From positions 1 to 64,000 of the forward strand of contig CAXTCF010000004.1 of NCBI GenBank assembly GCA_964242945.1: DNA of 64,000 nt, given 5' to 3'. The translations under genes were made by a program, and so were the position numbers. Under the pieces are notes generated by a model. The model was not told the origin of the DNA. It made no database searches and saw nothing but the letters and a program-made list of their open reading frames with translations. This document shows positions 47,669-56,456 of this stretch, in pieces. Each line of letters starts with the position of its first letter. Position 1 is the first letter of the stretch. The DNA is from Mesorhizobium_B sp964242945. GTDB taxonomy: Bacteria > Pseudomonadota > Alphaproteobacteria > Rhizobiales > Rhizobiaceae.

Positions 47669-48283
47669 CTAGATCACCAGATCGGCCGGGCGGCGACGTT
47701 GCAGAACGCGGTCGATGTTCGGCATGTCGTTGGTGTCGATCCAGCGGCGGGCCGCTTCCCGCTCGCGCCCGTGCTCGTCCCAGCGCGCGACGAGGCGGCG
47801 GTCGAGTTCCTCCCGGCTGACATCCACATAGATCGTCATGTCGAACAGGTCCGCCAGATTCCTCCAGGGTTCTTCGTCGAGCAGCAGGTAGTTGCCTTCC
47901 ACCAGCACGATGCCGACGTTTCCGTCGATCACCGCGGCAGCCGCCCGCGAAAGCTCCATGGAGCGGTCGAAGACGGGAATGGCGATATCCGGCTCGCGCG
48001 CCTTGATGCGCTTCAGAAGCACTTGGAAGCCCGAAAAGTCGAAAGTTTCCGGTGCGCCTTTGCGCGAGGAAAGGCCGCGCGCGGCCAGCACGGCGTCGTC
48101 GAAGTGGAAGCCGTCCATCGGCACGACGATCGCGCTTGCTTCCGGAAGGGCGGCGCAGAGGGCGGCCGAAAGCGTGGACTTGCCCGCTGCCGGAGGCCCG
48201 GCGATGGCGACCACGAAGCGGCCGCCGGCCGCTTCCGCGCGTTTTGCGATTTCAGCGGCGATCCGGCTCAAGTCTTGGCGCAT
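47669..48283 (-). CDS. frcK: FrcK-like P-loop kinase
   Basis: A 204-residue kinase of the uridine-kinase/pantothenate-kinase-like group: P-loop AGPPAAGKSTLS (about 27-38), VPMDGFHFDD, FDFSGFQVLLKRI and LVEGNYLLLDEEPW. It resembles FrcK, encoded in the frcBCAK fructose-transport locus of S. meliloti, whose role is not firmly known. No frcBCA transporter genes are nearby. ATG 48283 was chosen for the normal length. The symbol is by resemblance only. Confidence 0.6.
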   Translation of the reverse strand: MRQDLSRIAAEIAKRAEAAGGRFVVAIAGPPAAGKSTLSAALCAALPEASAIVVPMDGFHFDDAVLAARGLSSRKGAPETFDFSGFQVLLKRIKAREPDIAIPVFDRSMELSRAAAAVIDGNVGIVLVEGNYLLLDEEPWRNLADLFDMTIYVDVSREELDRRLVARWDEHGREREAARRWIDTNDMPNIDRVLQRRRPADLVI

Positions 48284-48344
48284 GGCACCCTTCGGCAGGT
48301 GGAAGATGATGGTTGCGCCATTCTGGCCGAGCAAGGCTGCGCTG

Positions 48345-48725
48345 TCACGTGGACAGCATCTTTTCGATTTCGGCCACCACCCGGTCGCGGCGATAGGGCT
48401 TGGAGAAGAACACGGCCCGCTCCGGCAGGCGCAAGTCCTTTCCCCACGACCTGCCGGAGGTGATGATGATCTCGATCGGCGGCCAGCGGTCGCGGACGGC
48501 GGCTGCGAACTTGATGCCGTCCAACCCGCGCGGCATGTCGATGTCGGTGAAAACGACGTGGATGTCGAGGCGGCGCTCCAAAATCTCGATCGCCGAAGTC
48601 GCGTCGGCTGCCTCCACCACTTCGAAGCCGGCTTCCTCGATCATATCGACCGCCATCATGCGCTGCAGCGGTTCGTCCTCCACGACGAGCACGACCTTGG
48701 GACGGGGAGGGGAAGCGCTCGCCAC
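48345..48725 (-). CDS. Single-domain (CheY-like) response regulator
   Basis: A 126-residue receiver domain with no output domain. VVEDEPLQR, phospho-acceptor Asp61 (FTDIDMPRGLDG), the ITSGRSW Ser/Thr and Lys in FFSKPYRRD are intact. It starts with GTG, whose first base is the last base of the upstream kinase stop (TAGTG), so the two are an obvious two-component pair. The LDGIKFAAAVRDRWP pattern is typical of receivers that partner HWE kinases. Confidence 0.88.
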   Translation of the reverse strand: MASASPPRPKVVLVVEDEPLQRMMAVDMIEEAGFEVVEAADATSAIEILERRLDIHVVFTDIDMPRGLDGIKFAAAVRDRWPPIEIIITSGRSWGKDLRLPERAVFFSKPYRRDRVVAEIEKMLST

Positions 48726-50278
48726 TAGACGCGCAACTGGTTGAGGGGTGCACGCATCTCGGCTTCGAATCCTGTTTCCCCATAGCGGACGGCCGATCCG
48801 CCGGCGCCGATGAGGCCCTGGCCGATCAGCCGTGATCCCAGACCCTTGCGCGTCGGCTGCATGACAGGAGGCCCCCCGCGTTCGCTCCAGCGCAGAACTA
48901 GTTCATCGCCATCCGTTTCCCAGGTCACGGACACAACTCCGTCATCGTTCGACAGCGCGCCGTATTTCAGCGCGTTCGTGGTCAGTTCGTGGACGAGAAG
49001 GGACAGCGACAAGGCGGAGCGCGATCCGAGCTTGAGGTAAGACCCGCCGATCCTGACCCGGCCGTCCTGCCCAAGCGCATCCACCGCTCCCCGGATGACC
49101 GCGCCCAGGGGCGCTTCCCCCGCGTTCTGGAGCAGAAGCTGATCGTGGGCGGTGCTCAAGGCGTGAATGCGCTGCTCCAGCGCCTGGACGGGGGCACGGT
49201 CCGCCACGCCGCGCAGCGTCTGCGTGGCGATGGCCTGAACCAGCGCCAGCGTGTTCTTGAGCCGGTGGCTCAACTCCTGGTTCATCAGCTTCTGGTCGGC
49301 CTCGGCCTGCAGCCGCGCTACGGCTGCCTGCGTCCGGTCCGCCACGGTTCTGATGAACACAAGGTCGTCGTCGGCAAGCGGCCGCAGGTCGGCGTGGTGC
49401 ACGAACATCAGGGCTGCGAACACGCCGCGTTCCATGATCGGCACGTTGACCATGTCCACGACATCGATGGCCGCAAAAGCCTCAGTGAAGGGTGCCGTGC
49501 GCGCGTCGGTCCGCACATCGGGGATGATGACGGTCTCGCCGCGCTTCAGGTCTTCGACGAAGTCGCCGAAGTCGCGGAACCTGTGCCTCCCCGCCACGCT
49601 CGCCACACCGGGGGCCGTCCAATCGGGCTGCACATCGACCGTATCGCTTTCCGGGTCAACGACGCCGAAGCCCGCACGGGTCGCGCCCAAGGTCCGTGCC
49701 ATGGTTTCCGACCCGGTAAATGCCGCTTCGCCTATGCTCGCAGCGTTGCGCAGCCGTTCGCCGAGTTCCACCAGCGCGTCGCGCCGCCTGTTGGCGAGAT
49801 CAGCCTTGATGGCTTTGGCGGCCACGGCCGCGATCGACTGAAGCAGCGCAAGGTCGTTGTCGCTCCATTGCCGCGGCGCGGTGCCGATTGCGGCGATCGC
49901 CCCGACGACCTCGCCGCTCGGCAGCGCCAGGGGAACGCCGAGATAGGAGCGGACGCCGAGGTCGCTGATCGCCAGATTGTGCTCGACCAGCGGCTCGTCA
50001 TAGGCGTCCGGCACCGCGAAAGGCGCGCGCCGTTCCACCACATGCCGGCAGAAGCTGTGGGTGAGGGGCGTTTCGCCCCTGGAAGCCCAGGGCTCCGGCA
50101 GGCCATGTTGTGCCGCGAAGACCTGCCTGTCCTCCTCGACCAGCGAGACAAGCGCTACCGGCACGCCAAGCGCCCTGCGCACCAGGGCGATCTCTTCTTC
50201 AAAAAGACTGCCTCTGCCGTAGTGGAGCAGGCCTGACGCCCGCAGGGCGCCCAGATGGGTTTGCTCAGGCAGCGGCAT
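48725..50278 (-). CDS. HWE-family sensor histidine kinase with two GAF domains
   Basis: A 517-residue cytosolic kinase: GAF domain 1 (about 20-165), GAF domain 2 (about 185-325), then an HWE-type kinase core. His338 in NQELSHRLKNTLALVQAI is the phospho-acceptor, VHELTTNALKYGAL is the N box and LRWSERGGPPV carries the W-x-E part of the HWE signature. It has no membrane helices, so it senses a cytosolic ligand or light/redox; GAF 1 has a Cys (FCRHV) but no clear bilin site. The downstream receiver gene overlaps it. HWE kinases often feed the general stress response. Confidence 0.88.
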   Translation of the reverse strand: MPLPEQTHLGALRASGLLHYGRGSLFEEEIALVRRALGVPVALVSLVEEDRQVFAAQHGLPEPWASRGETPLTHSFCRHVVERRAPFAVPDAYDEPLVEHNLAISDLGVRSYLGVPLALPSGEVVGAIAAIGTAPRQWSDNDLALLQSIAAVAAKAIKADLANRRRDALVELGERLRNAASIGEAAFTGSETMARTLGATRAGFGVVDPESDTVDVQPDWTAPGVASVAGRHRFRDFGDFVEDLKRGETVIIPDVRTDARTAPFTEAFAAIDVVDMVNVPIMERGVFAALMFVHHADLRPLADDDLVFIRTVADRTQAAVARLQAEADQKLMNQELSHRLKNTLALVQAIATQTLRGVADRAPVQALEQRIHALSTAHDQLLLQNAGEAPLGAVIRGAVDALGQDGRVRIGGSYLKLGSRSALSLSLLVHELTTNALKYGALSNDDGVVSVTWETDGDELVLRWSERGGPPVMQPTRKGLGSRLIGQGLIGAGGSAVRYGETGFEAEMRAPLNQLRV

Positions 50279-50454
50279 GCCTTGGAATGTCGCTCATCGA
50301 TCGGAAAGAGCCCTGCCAACCGGCATGGGTGGTGAAGGTTCGAGCCGCAGCGGAACGCCATTCCGCTCCCTTCGTCAAGGGGACATTTACGCCTGAAAGC
50401 GCAGGCCCGCAAAGCCGCCCGTCAAGAACAGGCCGATGCAGTCTTTCATGCCCC

Positions 50455-52050
50455 TCAAAGCTGCGACTCGATCGGCAGCAGACCGATGGCCCAGGCCGCG
50501 ATCCGGCGCCACAGCCTGGCCTTCGGTTCGGTGTGCAGTTCGCGGCCGCCGTCCTCCCCGTCGATCCAGACGAGGCTGCCGTTTTTCAGCAGGAGCCGGT
50601 AGGCGCTGTCGGGCGCGGTCTCGGCGGCGAACACGCCGGTGATTTCTCCGGCCAGGCCGGGGTCGCGGAAAAGCACGCCCATCTCCGTGTTGAGCGAAAA
50701 GGAGCGGGGATCGAAGTTGAACGAGCCGACGAAGCCCAGCATTGCGTCGATCGTGAAAGCCTTGGTGTGGAGGCTGGCGCCGCGCGAGCCGAACAGGGAG
50801 GCCCTTTCCTGCGTGATGTCGCGCCTGAGCTCGAAAAGCTGCACGCCGGCCCGCAGGAGCTTGTGCCGGTAGCGCGCATAGGCGCCGTGCACGGCCATCA
50901 CGTCGGTCGCCGCAAGCGAGTTGGTCAGCACGGAAACGCCGACGCCCCGGCCGGTCATGCCGGCAAGCGCCGCGATGCCGCGGCTGCCGGGAATGAAATA
51001 GGGCGAGATGATCTCGACGTTCTTTTGCGCCGCATGGAGCACGGGCAGGATGGTCTTTTCCAGCCACTTGCCGTTCTGCCCGGCCCGCGCTTTCTCCGGC
51101 GGGTCCGAGACGACCTCCACGCCTTCGATCCAGTGAAAGGCCTCCGCACCGGCGGGCATGGAGGCCGCGCTCGCCTCCTCGACGCGGTCGAGATAGGGCC
51201 GGGCCGCTTCCGTCGAAGCGCGGCCCTCCAGCTTGGCCTTCAGACCCGGCAGGCTCGCCCTGGCGCGCAGGCGCCGGCGCAGGCGGTGGAAGGAATGGAT
51301 CGGCAGCGCCGCCGCGCTGTTCCAGAAGGCGTCGAAGATCGCTTCCGTTTGCCCGACCGCAGGGCCGAGCAGGACGAGGTCCAGGTCGCGGAAATTGGAC
51401 TCCGCGCCGGCACCGAAATAGGCGTCGCCGATGTTGCGCCCGCCCACCACGCCCAAGCGCCCGTCGGCGATCCAGGCCTTGTTGTGCATGCGGCGGGTGG
51501 CGCTGGATGCCCGCAGCACGAGATCGATGCCGCGCTTCAGGGGACTCGTCCGGTTGCGGCTGGGATTGAACAGCCGCACCTCGATGTTGGGATGATGGTC
51601 GAGCGCGAGATAGGCGCTGTCGTCGCCCTTGGTGTTGATGTCGTCGAGGAGCAGGCGCACGCGCACGCCGCGGTCGGCTGCCGCGACCACCTCGCGCCCC
51701 AACAACCCGCCCGTCAGGTCGTCGTCCCAATAGTAGTATTGCAGGTCAAGGCTGCGCCCGGCGCTCCGGGCGGTGTGGGCGCGGACGGCAAAGGCGTAGA
51801 TGTCGTCGGGGACCAGCAGCAGCCCGCTGCGGCCGGGATGCTCTTCCAGCCGCGGCGCCACCGCCCGGTCGAGCGCGGTAGCGTCCGGGGCAACAGGCAG
51901 CGCGGCGGAAGGCTTGCCGCGGGCGCGCTGGGCGAAGCGGCCGAAGGAATAGACGGCGAAGAACGACGCCGGCACCGCCACCAGGAGCACGCACAGGACC
52001 AACACCCACCACACGACCCACATGCCTCCGTCCGGTTCGTCCTTCCTCAT
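50455..52050 (-). CDS. Phospholipase D family protein (cardiolipin synthase-like)
   Basis: A 531-residue protein with an N-terminal membrane helix (about 11-36) and two HKD motifs: MHNKAWIAD (His189, Lys191, Asp196) and LHTKAFTID (His428, Lys430, Asp435), each followed by the GG/GS-x-N motif (GGRNIGDAYF, GSFNFDPRS). This is the layout of ClsC-type cardiolipin synthases and related PLD enzymes. It may form cardiolipin or transfer phosphatidyl groups; acceptor unproven. It is divergent from the EEP-domain gene across 204 bp. Confidence 0.85.
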   Translation of the reverse strand: MRKDEPDGGMWVVWWVLVLCVLLVAVPASFFAVYSFGRFAQRARGKPSAALPVAPDATALDRAVAPRLEEHPGRSGLLLVPDDIYAFAVRAHTARSAGRSLDLQYYYWDDDLTGGLLGREVVAAADRGVRVRLLLDDINTKGDDSAYLALDHHPNIEVRLFNPSRNRTSPLKRGIDLVLRASSATRRMHNKAWIADGRLGVVGGRNIGDAYFGAGAESNFRDLDLVLLGPAVGQTEAIFDAFWNSAAALPIHSFHRLRRRLRARASLPGLKAKLEGRASTEAARPYLDRVEEASAASMPAGAEAFHWIEGVEVVSDPPEKARAGQNGKWLEKTILPVLHAAQKNVEIISPYFIPGSRGIAALAGMTGRGVGVSVLTNSLAATDVMAVHGAYARYRHKLLRAGVQLFELRRDITQERASLFGSRGASLHTKAFTIDAMLGFVGSFNFDPRSFSLNTEMGVLFRDPGLAGEITGVFAAETAPDSAYRLLLKNGSLVWIDGEDGGRELHTEPKARLWRRIAAWAIGLLPIESQL

Positions 52051-52254
52051 TCCTCGCGGCGCCGGCGGCGCGCACCGCCCGAAACGACGCGCCGCAGCTT
52101 GCGTTGCGCCGTCGATTTACGATGAACCTCTTTCCCGCGCATGACATTTAGGAGGGCGGCGGTTAGGAATCCCGTTCGAGAAAGCGAAATCCGTCCGCCC
52201 GGACTGCCCTTAAGGAAAACGCTGCACTCAAGGAAAACGGGAGGTTTCCCTTAA

Positions 52255-53133
52255 ATGACCCGTTTGAAGCGCCTGCCCGGTTTGCCCGGCGACGGCTTCG
52301 CGCCGCTTGTGGCCGCCACCCTGCGCGGCGAGCGCAACGCCTTCGTGGCGGGCGAGCAGCCGTCCGAAATCGTGAAGGGCGATTCAAAAGGCGGCCCAAA
52401 GGGCGGCAGGGTGCTGATCGGCTCCTACAACATCCACAAGGCCGTGGGCACGGACCGCCGCTTCGATCCCCACCGCATCGTCCAGGTGATCCGGGAGATC
52501 GGGGCGGACGTGATCGCGCTCCAGGAAGCCGACCAGCGTTTCGGCGAAAGGGCCGGCCTGCTCGACCTTGCCCTGCTCAAGCGCGAGTGCGGGCTCGTTC
52601 CCGTGCCGATAGGCCGGCCGCAGCGCGGGCACGGCTGGCACGGCAACGTCGTCCTCTTCCGCGAAGGCGCGGTGCGCGCCATCAACCACATCGTCCTGCC
52701 CGGCGTGGAGCCGCGCGGCGCGCTGGTGGTCGATCTCGACCTGCCCGCCGGCCCCCTGCGCATCATCGCCGCCCATCTCGGCCTGCTGCGGGTGTCGCGC
52801 GCCCAGCAGGTGGAAGCGCTGCTCGCCGCGGCGGCGGCGCAGGATGGACGTCCGGCCCTCCTGATGGGCGACCTCAACGAGTGGCGGATGGGTCCCCGCT
52901 CGTCCCTTCACGGCCTGGCGCCGCTGTTCGGGCCGCTGCATGCGGCGATCCCAAGCTTTCCCTCGCGCTTTCCCGTGCTCGCGCTGGACCGCATCCTCGG
53001 CCACCCCCACAGCCTGATCCGCTCCGTGCGGCTGCACGACACGCCCTTGTCCCGCATCGCCTCCGACCACATGCCGTTGAAGGCGGAAGTGGAACTGCCA
53101 GGGGTGCAGAGGCAGGCCGCCGCGGCACGCTGA
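52255..53133 (+). CDS. Endonuclease/exonuclease/phosphatase (EEP) family protein
   Basis: A 292-residue hydrolase of the DNase I-like fold. From about residue 53 the motifs are in order: GSYNIHKAVG, ALQEAD, NVVLF, AAHLGL, MGDLNEW and SDHMPL, with the Asn, Glu, Asp and His residues expected for metal-dependent catalysis. It resembles the partner of ClsC-like proteins (YbhP next to YbhO in enterobacteria), so a lipid-related phosphodiesterase role is plausible. It has no clear signal peptide. Divergent from the PLD gene. Confidence 0.82.
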   Translation: MTRLKRLPGLPGDGFAPLVAATLRGERNAFVAGEQPSEIVKGDSKGGPKGGRVLIGSYNIHKAVGTDRRFDPHRIVQVIREIGADVIALQEADQRFGERAGLLDLALLKRECGLVPVPIGRPQRGHGWHGNVVLFREGAVRAINHIVLPGVEPRGALVVDLDLPAGPLRIIAAHLGLLRVSRAQQVEALLAAAAAQDGRPALLMGDLNEWRMGPRSSLHGLAPLFGPLHAAIPSFPSRFPVLALDRILGHPHSLIRSVRLHDTPLSRIASDHMPLKAEVELPGVQRQAAAAR

Positions 53134-53229
53134 ACGGCAAAAGGTACTCACAACAGTCCATTAAATTCCCGCAGGTAATTTCGCTCCGCTCCCTCTTGTC
53201 GGGTGTGGGACAAGGATTCGTTCGGGCCA

Positions 53230-55395
53230 ATGGCGGGCAAGAAAGGCAAAACGCGGATAGAGCCGAGCTTCTCCGCCGCGCCCCAGCGGAGTCCCGGTCT
53301 TTCGCTCAAACTGGACGATCGCATCGTGCCGCCCAAAACCCGCGGCAAATCCGCCAAACGGGCACCGCCCGCTGCCCTCCAAAAACCGCGCCGCAGCCTT
53401 TTCCGCCCGTTGCGCAGGCTTCTCTACTGGTGCGTGGTGCTGGGGATCTGGGGCGGCATCGGGCTTGTCGGGCTGGTGGTCTGGTATGGCGCGCAGATGC
53501 CCTCGGTCGCCGACTGGGCGCTGCCCGACCGGCCGCCCAACGTGAAGATCGTTTCCACTGATGGTCAGCTTGTCGCCAATCGCGGCGCGAGCGGCGGCGA
53601 GGCCGTCCCGCTTTCGGCCATGTCGCCCTTTATCCCGCAGGCGGTGATCGCCATCGAGGACCGGCGCTTCCGCTCGCATTGGGGTATCGACCCGATGGGG
53701 CTAGGACGAGCCCTGGTGCAGAACCTTGCGGGCCGCCGGGTAGCCCAGGGCGGCTCGACGCTGACCCAGCAGCTGGCGAAAAACCTGTTCCTCAAGCCCG
53801 ACCGCACTCTCGAACGTAAAGTGCAGGAGATGCTGCTGGCGGTCTGGCTGGAGCACAAGTATTCCAAGGACCAGATCCTCGAAATCTACCTGAACCGCGT
53901 GTATTTCGGCTCCGGCGCCTATGGCGTGGAGGCGGCCTCGCGCCGCTATTTCAACAAGCCCGCGCGCGACGTTTCGCTCGCCGAAGCGGCGATCCTGGCC
54001 GGGCTGCTCAAGGCGCCCTCGAAACTTTCGCCGGCGCGCGACCCGGAAGCGGCGCAGGCGCGCGCCCAGCTCGTGCTCGCCGCCATGCGCGAGCAGAACG
54101 CCATCACCGACAGGCAGATGGCTGGCGCCATCTCCACGCCGGCCTCCCACGCCCCCTCCTACTGGACCGGCTCGGAAAACTACGTCGCCGACCTCGTCAT
54201 GGACGACCTGCCCGACCTGATCGGCGGCGAGGCGCGCTCCGACCTCGTGGTGGAAACCACGGTGGACATGCGGCTCCAGAAAGGGGCTGAGGGGAGCATC
54301 CGCCGCCTGATCGACGAGAAGGGCAAGGAACTTGCGGTCAGCCAGGGCGCTCTTGTGTCGATCGACGGCACCGGCGCGGTGCGCGCCTGCGTCGGCGGCG
54401 TGGACTATGCCGGCAGCCAGTTCGACCGCGCGACCGAAGCAAAACGCCAGCCGGGCTCGGCCTTCAAGCCCTTCGTCTATCTGGCGGCGCTGGAAGCGGG
54501 CCGCGCCACGCCCGGCAGCGTGCGCGTTGATGCGCCGGTGCGCTTCGGCAAATGGGCGCCGGAGAACTACAAAGGAAAATATTACGGCCCGGTGACGCTG
54601 ACCACCGCCCTTGCCAAGTCGCTCAACTCGGTCGCGGCCCAACTGGCGATGGAAGTCGGGCCGGACGCGGTGGCGCAGGTTGCGCACCGCTTAGGGATCC
54701 GCTCGCCCCTGCGTGCCGACCTCACCATCGCGCTCGGCACGTCGGAGGTGACGCCGCTCGAACTGACTTCGGCCTATGTGCCCTTCGCCAATGGCGGCCT
54801 GAAGCCGGACATCCACCTGATCAGCTCGGTGCGGACGGTACGCGGCGAGGTGCTGTACCGCCACCCGTCGCCAAAACTGCCGCGCGTGCTCTCGCCGCAA
54901 GTCGTCGGCCAGATGAACGGCATGATGGCGCAGACCATTTTGGAGGGCACCGCGCGCAAGGCGGCCTTCGGCTGGCCGGCAGCCGGCAAGACCGGCACGT
55001 CACAGAACGCGCGCGACGCCTGGTTCGTCGGCTACACCGCCAACCTCACCACCGGCGTCTGGTTCGGCAACGACAACGGCGCGCCGATGAAGGACGTAAC
55101 CGGCGGCTCGCTGCCGGCCCTTGCGTGGAACGAGTTCATGACCGCCGCCCACCAGGGCATTCCGGTAGCACAACTGCCCGGCGGCTGGCGTTCCGGCCCG
55201 GAAACGCCGGCCGTAATGCCCGCCGCGGCCGAGCGCCCATTGGACGAAGGCGCGCCGGTTTCAGATGCCGGAGCCTTTCCCCCGCCGCCGGACCAGGGAG
55301 CTACCGGATCGATCGACGGCCCCGTGCCGCCGCGGGATATCGGCGGTCCAAAAGCCAAGCCCGGCTCGCTGATGGACGTGTTGCTGGGGAATTAA
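53230..55395 (+). CDS. Class A penicillin-binding protein (PBP1-type)
   Basis: A 721-residue bifunctional peptidoglycan synthase. A basic cytosolic tail precedes one membrane helix (about 62-84); then the GT51 glycosyltransferase domain with Glu143 in AIEDRRFRSHWG and GGSTLTQQLAKNL, and the transpeptidase with Ser410 (QPGSAFKPF), the SLN motif (KSLNSVA) and Lys587 (KTGTS). The C-terminal 80 residues are Pro-rich. ATG 53230 is used; GTG 53203 would add nine residues. It is close to the PbpC/1A-like rhizobial group; paralogue number unknown. Confidence 0.92.
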   Translation: MAGKKGKTRIEPSFSAAPQRSPGLSLKLDDRIVPPKTRGKSAKRAPPAALQKPRRSLFRPLRRLLYWCVVLGIWGGIGLVGLVVWYGAQMPSVADWALPDRPPNVKIVSTDGQLVANRGASGGEAVPLSAMSPFIPQAVIAIEDRRFRSHWGIDPMGLGRALVQNLAGRRVAQGGSTLTQQLAKNLFLKPDRTLERKVQEMLLAVWLEHKYSKDQILEIYLNRVYFGSGAYGVEAASRRYFNKPARDVSLAEAAILAGLLKAPSKLSPARDPEAAQARAQLVLAAMREQNAITDRQMAGAISTPASHAPSYWTGSENYVADLVMDDLPDLIGGEARSDLVVETTVDMRLQKGAEGSIRRLIDEKGKELAVSQGALVSIDGTGAVRACVGGVDYAGSQFDRATEAKRQPGSAFKPFVYLAALEAGRATPGSVRVDAPVRFGKWAPENYKGKYYGPVTLTTALAKSLNSVAAQLAMEVGPDAVAQVAHRLGIRSPLRADLTIALGTSEVTPLELTSAYVPFANGGLKPDIHLISSVRTVRGEVLYRHPSPKLPRVLSPQVVGQMNGMMAQTILEGTARKAAFGWPAAGKTGTSQNARDAWFVGYTANLTTGVWFGNDNGAPMKDVTGGSLPALAWNEFMTAAHQGIPVAQLPGGWRSGPETPAVMPAAAERPLDEGAPVSDAGAFPPPPDQGATGSIDGPVPPRDIGGPKAKPGSLMDVLLGN

Positions 55396-55433
55396 AATAC
55401 ATTGCCGCGCGGGGAAATCAAAATCGGCGGCGG

Positions 55434-55763
55434 TTATGGCAAGCTCGGCTGTAGCGCCGCCGTCCGAGGCTTCACCGTCACGTCAACGGCCACGTCTTGG
55501 CCGAGCCGCGCAAGGATGGTCATGAGGCGATCAATGGTGAAGCGGCCGATGTTGGCGCGACGGATACGAGAGAAGTCGGCGGCGGCGATGCCGGTCAGTT
55601 CGTGCGCAGCGCGCACGGACAGCTTTTGCGCGTCCAGGGCCTTGATGATCTGGGCGGCAAGCGTCGCGCGAAATTGTTCAAGCTCAGGATTCGGCAGGTC
55701 GAGGTCGCGAAACACGTTGCCGCTTCCCCGGACCAGTTCAAGATCATCGGTTTCATCGCTCAT
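55434..55763 (-). CDS. XRE-type HTH antitoxin (HigA-like)
   Basis: A 109-residue helix-turn-helix protein. LDAQKLSVRAAHELTGIAAADFSRIRRANIGRFTIDRLMTIL (quoted here by its ends LDAQKLSVRAAHELTG and GRFTIDRLMTIL) is an XRE DNA-binding domain of the type found next to phage-Gp49-like toxins. The RFTIDRLMTILARLGQDV ending is characteristic of that antitoxin group. It should neutralise the upstream toxin and repress the operon. Its ATG overlaps the toxin-frame stop by 11 bases. The gene looks intact although the toxin does not. Confidence 0.85.
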   Translation of the reverse strand: MSDETDDLELVRGSGNVFRDLDLPNPELEQFRATLAAQIIKALDAQKLSVRAAHELTGIAAADFSRIRRANIGRFTIDRLMTILARLGQDVAVDVTVKPRTAALQPSLP

Positions 55764-56096
55764 CCAGCGCTTCCTTCAAGCGTTTGAGCCGCTCGCGGAT
55801 CAAATCGATTTCGACCTTCGGCGTCGAAATGCCGGATTTTGACTTCTCCTGGAAGGCGTGAACCACCCACACATCGCGCCGATCTGCAAGGCATAAACGA
55901 TGCGGAACGCATCGCCGCGATATTTCACAGCCAACTCCGGAACACCCAATCCAAGGCCGGTCAGCGGCTTGGCAATGGCGGGGTGGCCGCCCTCTCCGAT
56001 GATGGCCAGGGTGCGGGCCACGTCGATCTGAGCGCCGGTCGGGAAGTCCTGAAAATCCTTCGGAGCCGCCTTGATCCAAGAGATGACCCTAGGCAT
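55753..56096 (-). pseudogene. Phage Gp49-like/HigB toxin gene, frameshifted
   Basis: Two frames together give one full toxin of the Gp49-like (HigB/RelE-type mRNA interferase) family. The first, from 56096, reads MPRVISWIKAAPKDFQDFP through YRGDAFRIVYALQIG; the second continues DVWVVHAFQEKSKSGIST and ends LIRERLKRLKEALDER at 55753. The switch is at about 55875-55878, where one base appears to be missing after GGC GC. As it stands the first frame runs on with unrelated residues and stops early, missing the conserved VWVVHAFQKKS core. Either a decayed toxin or a sequencing error. Confidence 0.8.
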
Positions 56097-56259
56097 CTCT
56101 ACTAACTGGCGGTGTTGTCAAATTCGACAACGGCTGTCAATCAACGAAGACGGGTGTTGCCACTAGCATATCTCTGGCGGCCCCTTGTCGGCCGATCCGT
56201 TTCGCGGCTGCACGAAGCCTGTCCTTGTTCGATCCGCGCCGGAAACGTGAACAAGGTTT

Positions 56260-56430
56260 TCAGGTCTCGCGCCCCGGTTCCTCCGGCTTGTAGAGGTCGG
56301 CCGTGGCGCGGTCGGTGGCGGCGCGCTCGGCGGGGGTCCGCTTGCGCCGCTGAAGCAGGGCCACGGCGATCAGCACCGCGATCAGGACCGGCCCGCCCGC
56401 CACCACGAGAAGCCACAGGTTTTCGGTCAT
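56260..56430 (-). CDS. Small single-pass membrane protein (56 residues)
   Basis: Starts at ATG 56430 with AAGGA about nine bases upstream and ends in TGA. Residues 6-26 (LWLLVVAGGPVLIAVLIAVAL) form one membrane helix, followed by a positively charged QRRKR and a charged tail with RTPAERAATDRATADLY. It lies 26 bases downstream of the HAD gene on the same strand and is probably co-transcribed. I do not know a function; its helix-plus-charged-tail form is like many short rhizobial membrane proteins. The inside-positive rule puts the tail in the cytosol. Confidence 0.65.
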   Translation of the reverse strand: MTENLWLLVVAGGPVLIAVLIAVALLQRRKRTPAERAATDRATADLYKPEEPGRET

Positions 56431-56456
56431 CCGCAGAGTTCCTTGAGTTCGGCCGG

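Noticed and set aside
50279..50454. EcfG-type stress promoter upstream of the HWE kinase
   Set aside because: I looked for GGAAC with a spaced GTT on the minus strand and found no convincing pair.
55753..56096. Programmed ribosomal frameshift in the toxin gene
   Set aside because: No slippery heptamer or downstream structure is obvious at 55875-55878, and relatives of the family use a single frame.
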